Shown here piece by piece: positions 5,416-10,120 of a stretch of DNA of 10,120 bases (positions are counted from its first letter, which is position 1; every line of letters begins with the position of its first letter). The position numbers and the translations under genes are program-made. The notes beneath the pieces were generated by a model, which searched no databases, was not told where the DNA came from, and worked only from the letters and a program-made list of their open reading frames with translations. Source of the DNA: DATLFA01 sp039934635 (GTDB lineage Bacteria; Actinomycetota; Acidimicrobiia; Acidimicrobiales; WLNW01); NCBI GenBank assembly GCA_039934635.1, contig JBDTLT010000205.1, positions 1 to 10,120 of the forward strand, written 5' to 3'.

Positions 5416-5453
5416 TTGGTGGTCAGATACGAAACGGATACGTTCCGTATCTG
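5416..5453 (+). promoter_or_regulatory. Exporter promoter with overlapping TetR-type palindromic operator
   Basis: A perfect inverted repeat GATACG-TTC-CGTATC (5437-5451) lies within a larger imperfect palindrome bounded by CAGATACG (5424-5431) and CGTATCTG (5446-5453), so GATACG occurs twice directly and once inverted. A plausible promoter overlaps it: TTGGTG (5416-5421), a 17-base spacer and TACGTT (5439-5444). Binding by a TetR dimer here would block transcription of the exporter and of its regulator. The two nested palindromes could hold two dimers, as known for QacR. Confidence 0.65.
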
Positions 5454-5467
5454 ATCTGAGGAGCCCA

Positions 5468-7138
5468 ATGCGCGAACGACTGAAAGACCCGGACGTCGCG
5501 TACCGCTACCGGTGGTACACGCTATTGGTGCTCTGTTTGAGCTTGATGGTGATCGGCCTGGACAACACCGTTCTCAACGTCGCCATCCCCACCCTCGCCA
5601 AGCCCGTGTCCGCCGGTGGCTTGCACGCCGCGGGCAGCGAACTGCAGTGGATCGTCGATGCGTACACGATCGTCTTCGCCGGCTTGCTCCTCACCGCCGG
5701 CAGCCTCGGCGATCGCTTCGGCCGCTACCGCGGGCTCGCTCTCGGTCTCGTCATCTTCGGCACGGGTTCCGCGATCTCCGCCATGGCGTCGTCGGCGACG
5801 TTGCTCATCTTGACCCGCGGGCTCATGGGCATCGGTGGCGCTTTCATCATGCCGTCGACGTTGTCGATCCTCACGAACATCTTCCAGGACAATCGTGAGC
5901 GGGCCAAGGCGATCGGCGTCTGGGCGGGCGTGAGCGCAGTCGGCGTCGGCTTTGGTCCGATCGCCGGTGGCTTCTTGTTGACGCATTTCTGGTGGGGATC
6001 GGTATTCCTGGTGAACGTGCCGATCGTGATCGCGGCGTTGGTGCTCGGCTATTTGTTCATCCCCGAATCGAAAGATCCGTCGGCGCCGCGACTCGATCCA
6101 ATCGGCGCGTTGCTCTCGATCGCTGGCCTCGTGGCCCTGCTCTGGGCGATCATCGAAGGACCCGCGAAGGGTTGGGTGTCGCCATCCGAGCTCGTGGCAT
6201 TTGCCATCGCCGCCATCGTGTTGGGCACGTTCGCCTGGTGGGAGCTGCACACCGCCGAACCCATGCTCGACATGCGCTACTTCCGCAACCCACGATTCTC
6301 CGCCGCGAGCGGCGCCGTCACGATCACGTTCCTCACGCTGTTCGGGACGATCTTCTTGCTGACGCAGTATTTCCAATCGGTGTTGGGATATTCGACGCTG
6401 AAGGCGGGCTCGATGCTCATCCCGCAGGCGTTGCTCATGATGGTCTTCGCGCCGATGTCGACTCGTTGGGTGCACCGTTTCGGCAACAAGGTCGTCGTCG
6501 TGTTCGGCATGGTCGTCGTGACCGGCACGCTGCTGGCCATGACCACGTTCCAGACCAACAGCTCGACGCTGCACGTGATCGCGATCACGTCGTTGCTGGG
6601 CTTTGGTATGGCGCACGTGATGCCGGCCGCCACCGAGTCGATCATGGGCTCGCTCCCGCGTGAGAAAGCGGGCGTCGGCTCCGCGATGAACGACACGACC
6701 CGCCAAGTCGGCGGTGCGGTTGGCGTCGGCTTGCTCGGCTCGATTCTCTCCTCGCGCTATGGTTCGCACGTGACCAGCGGCCTCGCCGGCATCGCACCTT
6801 CGTCGCTCGTCGACCGAGCCAAGGACTCGATTGGCAGCGCGCTGGGTGTTGCGCAGAACGATCCGGCAGCAGAGTCGATCCGCACGCAAATCACCGCGAC
6901 GGCACGTTCGAGCTTTGTGAGCGGGATGCACACGACGCTGTTCATCGCGGCGTCGATCGTGGTGCTCGGCGCACTGGCCGTGTTGAAGTTCTTGCCCGCC
7001 CGCACCCATGAAGTCGACGCCGATGGGCGTGCTCCCATCGTGTCCGGCATCGGTCCCGCCGATGTGACGCCGCTTGTGCTGGCGACTGATATCGCCGAAG
7101 AGATCGAAGTCGGACGTGGTGCCGTCCACTCCGGCTGA
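5468..7138 (+). CDS. DHA2-family MFS drug:proton exporter (14-helix, EmrB/QacA type)
   Basis: This 556-residue protein has the length and hydrophobicity of 14-helix major facilitator drug exporters. Family motifs are clear: LDNTVLNVAIPTL in helix 1 with D32 (motif D1), the loop GSLGDRFGRYRGL at about 78-90 (motif A), and GVSAVGVGFGPIAGGFLL at about 154-171 (motif C, the antiporter signature). Such proteins expel hydrophobic or cationic drugs in exchange for protons; the substrate cannot be read from sequence. The ATG at 5468 has GAGGAG close upstream, and residues before it have no membrane character. The tail after the last helix is about 45 residues, acidic and not membrane-like. The next gene, a TetR regulator, begins inside its 3' end, so the two form an operon that probably regulates itself. 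Confidence 0.93.
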   Translation: MRERLKDPDVAYRYRWYTLLVLCLSLMVIGLDNTVLNVAIPTLAKPVSAGGLHAAGSELQWIVDAYTIVFAGLLLTAGSLGDRFGRYRGLALGLVIFGTGSAISAMASSATLLILTRGLMGIGGAFIMPSTLSILTNIFQDNRERAKAIGVWAGVSAVGVGFGPIAGGFLLTHFWWGSVFLVNVPIVIAALVLGYLFIPESKDPSAPRLDPIGALLSIAGLVALLWAIIEGPAKGWVSPSELVAFAIAAIVLGTFAWWELHTAEPMLDMRYFRNPRFSAASGAVTITFLTLFGTIFLLTQYFQSVLGYSTLKAGSMLIPQALLMMVFAPMSTRWVHRFGNKVVVVFGMVVVTGTLLAMTTFQTNSSTLHVIAITSLLGFGMAHVMPAATESIMGSLPREKAGVGSAMNDTTRQVGGAVGVGLLGSILSSRYGSHVTSGLAGIAPSSLVDRAKDSIGSALGVAQNDPAAESIRTQITATARSSFVSGMHTTLFIAASIVVLGALAVLKFLPARTHEVDADGRAPIVSGIGPADVTPLVLATDIAEEIEVGRGAVHSG

Positions 7139-7724
7139 CTTGTCGGCCGTCGGCCTCGACGCCGGCGGGGCGCGAGGCCGCCCACGATCGAAGGAGCGCG
7201 AGCGCGAGATCCTCGCTGCCGCGTTGCGGGCACTCGTCACCGAGGGCTTCGACGCCATGACGATAGAAGGCGTGGCTGCGGCTGCCGGCGCGGGCAAGGC
7301 AACGGTGTACCGCCGCTGGCACAACAAGATCGACTTGGTGGTCGATGCGATCGGCGATCAGGTCGCATTGCGGGCTGAGATCGTCGACACCGGTGACATC
7401 GTCGCGGACATGCGGTCGTTTCTCACCCAGCTGCAGAATGATTTGCTCGGCCCTAACGGTGCGTTGCTCGCGACGTTCATGGCCGAACGTTTGCGCCACC
7501 CCGCGCTCGCAGAGGCTTTCGAAGCGCACTACGCGTCGCACAAGCGGACGCAACTGCGAAAATTGGTGCGCCGCGCGGTGGCGCGCGGCGCCCTGCCCGC
7601 CGACAGCGACGTCGACTTGCTCGCGGGCGTCGGGCAGGCACTGATGATCTACGAGTTCGTGCAACGAGCCGGCCGTCTGCCCCGCGACCTGCCGGACCGC
7701 ATCGTGCGCCAGTTCTTCGAGTGA
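7116..7724 (+). CDS. TetR/AcrR family transcriptional regulator
   Basis: This protein of about 202 residues has an N-terminal TetR DNA-binding domain (REREILAAALRALVTEGFDAMTIEGVAAAAGAGKATVYRRW, about 28-68) with the helix-turn-helix at about 48-68. The C-terminal ligand domain is of the TetR_C_11 type (LLATFMAERLRHPALAEAFEAHY, then LRKLVRRAVARGALPADSDVDLLAGVGQALMIYEFV). The start is uncertain: GTG at 7116 or 7119, or TTG at 7140, with only weak ribosome binding sites; the DNA-binding domain is intact with any of them. It overlaps the end of the exporter gene by about 20 bases, so it probably represses that operon through the palindrome at 5424-5453 and is released by an exported compound. The stop codon lies three bases from that of the convergent MTHFR-like gene. 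Confidence 0.9.
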   Translation: MVPSTPADLSAVGLDAGGARGRPRSKEREREILAAALRALVTEGFDAMTIEGVAAAAGAGKATVYRRWHNKIDLVVDAIGDQVALRAEIVDTGDIVADMRSFLTQLQNDLLGPNGALLATFMAERLRHPALAEAFEAHYASHKRTQLRKLVRRAVARGALPADSDVDLLAGVGQALMIYEFVQRAGRLPRDLPDRIVRQFFE

Positions 7725-7727
7725 CGA

Positions 7728-8552
7728 TCAGCGCCTGGCTTCGAGCCGGCTGGTGACCTCGCGGTAGCGGCTGACGGGTATGAGATGCACGCCGTCGAAC
7801 TCGCCCGAGGCGCGGACTTGTTCGACGAGATCACAGGCCATCGCGATGCCCGCACTTGGATCGCGTTCGATGCGCGCGAGCACGGGCGCCGGCACCGCGA
7901 GTTGGGGCACATCGGCCGAGAGCTTGCGACCCATCGCTGCGCTGGCCACCACCATCACGCCGGCGTACACCGGGCCGGCGAAGTCGACCGACGCGCGCCA
8001 CTCGACCAGTTCGTCGATCGAGAATGACACTTGCACGAACAAGAAGTCGGCCTCGCGCTTCCACGCGGGTAGCGCTCGCAGCCCGGTCGTGACGCCTACG
8101 CGGAACGGCTTGGCGCCTGACTTGTTGCCCGAGGCGAAGCGGCGGGCCTCGCTGATCATCGACCGGACGGTCAGGTCATCAGATCGGGTGCCGGACTCGG
8201 GACGATCGCCGTATACGAACAGGAACTCATCGACGCCATACGCGGCTGCCGTCAGTAGGTCGCGACGGAAGCCCAACAGATTGCGGTCACGGGCATTCAA
8301 GCAGGCGATCGAACGCCCGCCCATCAACGCCACCTCGTGGGCGACGGCGATGCTCGACACGGTGGCGCGTCCGATGTGGTTGTCAGGAATCAGGAACGCC
8401 GATGCGATCTTGCTCATCACCCCGATCTGGTGCCGCACCCGCATCAGGTCGGGCGTCGTCGCCGGCTCGACCTCGCAGACCAATCCGAATTCTCGTTCGC
8501 GTGCCAAGACGGCGACGTTACCGCGCCGATTCCTATAGTAGGGAACGACCAT
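7728..8552 (-). CDS. Methylenetetrahydrofolate reductase-family protein
   Basis: This 274-residue protein matches the MetF/MTHFR TIM-barrel family: the early acidic motif LVCEVEPATTPDL, with the glutamate expected in the active site, then SIACLNARDRNLLGFRRDLLTAAAYGVDEFLFVYGDRP (about 96-133), the family's folate/FAD-binding core. Later segments FRVGVTTGLRA, ADFLFVQVSFSIDELVEW and GPVYAGVMVV follow the barrel strands. MTHFRs reduce 5,10-methylene- to 5-methyltetrahydrofolate using FAD. No methionine gene is nearby and the sequence is divergent, so a related folate or C1 reaction is possible. The start at 8552 overlaps the ATG of the divergent acetyltransferase; an in-frame TTG at 8507 is an alternative that still keeps EVEP. 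Residues upstream of 8552 are antisense to the acetyltransferase. Confidence 0.8.
   Translation of the reverse strand: MVVPYYRNRRGNVAVLAREREFGLVCEVEPATTPDLMRVRHQIGVMSKIASAFLIPDNHIGRATVSSIAVAHEVALMGGRSIACLNARDRNLLGFRRDLLTAAAYGVDEFLFVYGDRPESGTRSDDLTVRSMISEARRFASGNKSGAKPFRVGVTTGLRALPAWKREADFLFVQVSFSIDELVEWRASVDFAGPVYAGVMVVASAAMGRKLSADVPQLAVPAPVLARIERDPSAGIAMACDLVEQVRASGEFDGVHLIPVSRYREVTSRLEARR
8534..8539 (+). promoter_or_regulatory. Possible -10 element of the acetyltransferase gene
   Basis: TATAGT stands 11 bases before the ATG at 8551, an unusually AT-rich patch in this DNA. No clear -35 hexamer is seen. Its complement also offers TACTAT for the opposite strand, which would suit a later start of the MTHFR-like gene. 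Confidence 0.3.
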
Positions 8553-9039
8553 GGACTTCGTGATCGCCGTCGATGACCCCCGAGCGGAGGACGTGCGAGC
8601 GTTGTTGGAACGGCACTTGACGTTCTCGCGGGAGGTCACGCCGATCGGGCATGTGCACGCATTGGACATCGACGGTCTGCTGGATCCGGCCGTGACGCTG
8701 TTCAGCGCCCGTCGAGACGGTGTGCTACTCGGGATCGGAGCGCTCAAAGAGATCGACGAGTCGCACGCCGAGGTGAAATCGATGCACACGAGCGGGCTCG
8801 TCCGCGGCCAGGGCGTCGGGCGGGCGATGGTCGACCAGTTGCTGGCCGTCGCGGCCGGACGGGGTTACCTACGCGTGAGTCTCGAGACGGGGACGATGGA
8901 TGGCTTTACGGCAGCGCGCGCGCTCTACGCGAAGGCAGGGTTCGTGCCGTGCCCGCCTTTTGCCAACTACACCGACAATCCGCACAGCACCTGTATGACG
9001 ATCGCTCTGTCCGAACGTCATTCGCCTCGAGCGCGATGA
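8551..9039 (+). CDS. GNAT family N-acetyltransferase
   Basis: This 162-residue single-domain protein has GNAT motif A for acetyl-CoA pyrophosphate binding, SGLVRGQGVGRAMVDQLLAVAAGRGY (R85-x-x-G-x-G). It is preceded by the strand VLLGIGALKEID and EVKSMHT, and followed by YLRVSLETG and ARALYAKAGFVPCPPF (motif B region). The ending, with FANYTDNPHSTCMTIAL, is typical of the YafP/YsnE-like group of small GNAT proteins. The acceptor substrate is not predictable. AGGGA lies six bases before the ATG and may serve as a ribosome binding site. It is divergent from the MTHFR-like gene, with overlapping start codons. Confidence 0.9.
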   Translation: MDFVIAVDDPRAEDVRALLERHLTFSREVTPIGHVHALDIDGLLDPAVTLFSARRDGVLLGIGALKEIDESHAEVKSMHTSGLVRGQGVGRAMVDQLLAVAAGRGYLRVSLETGTMDGFTAARALYAKAGFVPCPPFANYTDNPHSTCMTIALSERHSPRAR

Positions 9040-9093
9040 GTTCCGACAGGTGCGCTCGTCAGCAATGCAGCCAATGACCCAAGAGGTGCGCCG

Positions 9094-9372
9094 ATGACCA
9101 AGCTGAACAAGACGTTCACGGCAAGTTTGCAGAAGAGCCCGAGTCAGGGTGGCTGGACCTATGTCGTCATGCCGAAGTCGGCCGAGTATTTCGGCACTCG
9201 GGGGCTCGTCAAGGTCATCGGTACCGTTGACGGGCACCCGTTCCGTTCGTCGTTCATGGCGCTCGGCGACGGTACCCACAAGTTGCCGATCAAGGCCGCG
9301 GTGCGCAAGGCCATCGCCAAGGAAGCAGGGGAGCGCGTGACCGTCGTCCTCGAAGAACGTCTCGAAGGCTGA
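9094..9372 (+). CDS. DUF1905 domain protein
   Basis: This 92-residue protein fits the DUF1905 family, small beta-barrel-like proteins of unknown function: KTFTASLQKSP...GGWTYVVMPKSAEYFGTRG, then VKVIGTVDGHPFRSSFMALGDGTHKLPIKAAVRKAI and GERVTVVLEE. Length is normal for the stand-alone domain. AGAGG stands upstream of the ATG at usual spacing. The next gene begins three bases after its stop codon, so the two are surely co-transcribed. DUF1905 domains are also found fused or adjacent to YdhG/DUF1801-type domains, which suggests a joint role, still undefined. Confidence 0.88.
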   Translation: MTKLNKTFTASLQKSPSQGGWTYVVMPKSAEYFGTRGLVKVIGTVDGHPFRSSFMALGDGTHKLPIKAAVRKAIAKEAGERVTVVLEERLEG

Positions 9373-9375
9373 TCC

Positions 9376-9744
9376 ATGCCACAACAGTTCGCCACGATCG
9401 ACGAGTACATCGACTCGCTCCCGGCGGCCGTGCGGCCGATTGTCGACTCGATCCGCGCGACGGTTCGCACTGCGGTGCCCGATGCCGTCGAGGACATCAG
9501 CTATCAGATGCCGTGCTTCAAGTGGAGGGGCAATAACCTGATCCACTTCGGTGCATGGAAGAACCACATCGGCGTGTACCCGATACCGGCCGGCACGCCC
9601 GCGTTCGAGAAGAAGGTGGCGCCGTACATCGCGGGCAAGGGCACGCTCCGATTCCCGCTGCGCGACCCGATCCCACACGACATCGTGCGAGCCATGGTGG
9701 CGTTGCGCATGAAAGAGATCGCGACTTCGGCCGGCTGTGATTGA
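9376..9744 (+). CDS. DUF1801 (YdhG-like, frataxin-fold) protein
   Basis: This 122-residue protein fits the DUF1801/YdhG family: FATIDEYIDSLPAAVRPIVDSIRATVRTAVPDAVEDISYQMPCFKW, then LIHFGAWKNHIGVYPIP, VAPYIAGKGTLRFPLRDPIPHDIV and RMKEIA. A Bacillus member (YdhG/Fra) has a frataxin-like fold and was described as an iron chaperone, but most members are uncharacterised and this activity should not be assumed here. Its ribosome binding site (GAAGG) lies within the end of the DUF1905 gene. It is the last gene of the pair and converges on the monooxygenase gene, with nine bases between stop codons and no hairpin. Confidence 0.88.
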   Translation: MPQQFATIDEYIDSLPAAVRPIVDSIRATVRTAVPDAVEDISYQMPCFKWRGNNLIHFGAWKNHIGVYPIPAGTPAFEKKVAPYIAGKGTLRFPLRDPIPHDIVRAMVALRMKEIATSAGCD

Positions 9745-9753
9745 TCGTTGTGC

Positions 9754-10120
9754 CTACGCGAGGGATGCGACGTGCGGAAGGACGGCGGTCTCGAAGAGGC
9801 GCAGGCTCTTCCACGCGAGTTGCGGTGAGATACCGCCCATCAACGGATGGAAGGTGATGCCGCCGTCGCGTTCGACTTGTTCGATGCATTGCTGCGGTGT
9901 CACGACGAGGTAGCGGCCGCTGGTACGGAGATCGTCCGTGGTCTGCAATTGCGGCACGACCCAGTCGGAACGCGCGGAGTCCTCTTGCCATGATGCGTAG
10001 GTCTCGGCGTCGTAGAATGCGGCATCGCTGATCTGTGTCCAGGTCTCGTCGGGGTCATCGGAGATCATCACGAAGCCGGGCATCATCGGCTTGACGCCCA
10101 TGCCTTCCAACCTCGGCTCG
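9754..10120 (-). CDS. C-terminal fragment of a luciferase-like (LLM class) flavin-dependent oxidoreductase
   Basis: The frame is open on the minus strand from the window edge to the TAG at 9754-9756, giving the last 121 residues of a longer protein; the TTG at 10110 is only an internal codon. Features typical of the end of F420- or FMN-dependent luciferase-like monooxygenases are seen: GFVMISDDPDETWTQI (the post-barrel segment following the ligand-binding loop), a Q/L-rich stretch with YLVVTPQQCIEQVE, and the ending FHPLMGGISPQLAWKSLRLFETAVLPHV. The flavin-binding N-terminal barrel lies outside the window, so cofactor and substrate cannot be assigned. Confidence 0.75.
   Translation of the reverse strand, partial: EPRLEGMGVKPMMPGFVMISDDPDETWTQISDAAFYDAETYASWQEDSARSDWVVPQLQTTDDLRTSGRYLVVTPQQCIEQVERDGGITFHPLMGGISPQLAWKSLRLFETAVLPHVASLA

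Noticed and set aside
4460..5467. Upstream extension of the exporter reading frame
   Set aside because: It overlaps the DUF6529 gene in another frame, has an Arg-rich translation and would run through the operator; the ATG at 5468 has a GAGGAG site.
5522..7327. Long (601-codon) open frame on the minus strand opposite the exporter gene
   Set aside because: It mirrors the codon structure of a clear MFS gene; the product is an Arg/His/Asp/Gln-rich string with no domain. High-GC antisense frames often stay open.
8553..8789. N-terminal extension of the MTHFR-like gene by 79 codons
   Set aside because: It is antisense to the acetyltransferase gene, rich in Ser/Thr/Cys and without similarity to the MTHFR fold, which begins only after 8552.

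Overview
The window is high-GC, densely packed DNA with short intergenic gaps and many GTG/TTG start options. The gene families (ECF sigma with RskA-type anti-sigma, DUF6529 membrane protein, COG4315-type lipoprotein, MtfA, MTHFR-like protein, DUF1905/DUF1801 pair) and the probable leaderless starts suggest an actinobacterium. An Acidimicrobiia-like lineage is my best guess, not something the sequence proves. I see no rRNA, tRNA, CRISPR array, insertion sequence or phage gene.

Layout. 1-444 (+) is the C-terminal end of a large TPR-containing regulator. 458-1577 (-) is a two-gene unit: a SnoaL/NTF2-like protein, then an MtfA-type zinc peptidase. 1658-1927 (-) is a small unrecognised ORF with a good ribosome binding site and promoter but odd composition. 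2070-2936 (-) is a lipoprotein with two copies of the Lipoprotein_15 (COG4315) repeat, followed by a terminator hairpin. 3056-4309 (+) is an ECF sigma factor and its RskA-like membrane anti-sigma factor. 4316-4678 (-) is a membrane-anchored cupredoxin and 4749-5363 (+) a divergent five-helix DUF6529 protein with conserved histidines. 5468-7724 (+) is a DHA2-type drug exporter overlapping its probable TetR regulator, with a palindromic operator in front. 7728-8552 (-) is an MTHFR-like protein, head to head with a GNAT acetyltransferase (8551-9039, +). 9094-9744 (+) is a DUF1905-DUF1801 pair. 9754-10120 (-) is the C-terminal end of a luciferase-like monooxygenase.

The most interesting region is 1.65-5.37 kb. 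Five copies of one two-part promoter, [CG/AG]-[C/G]GAACC, 16 (once 17) bases, then CGTA[C/T]CG[A/C], lie directly before five genes: the small ORF, the lipoprotein, the anti-sigma factor, the cupredoxin and the DUF6529 protein. The motif has the shape of an ECF promoter, and the only sigma factor in the window sits among its copies. I read this as a compact ECF regulon for an envelope redox or electron-transfer system (lipoprotein, blue-copper protein, possible haem-binding membrane protein), with feedback through the anti-sigma gene. The cupredoxin and DUF6529 promoters share a perfect palindrome, GGTTCGCGAACC, that supplies the -35 element in both directions, and both genes appear to be leaderless. 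The regulon is read from sequence; the physiological role is inference.
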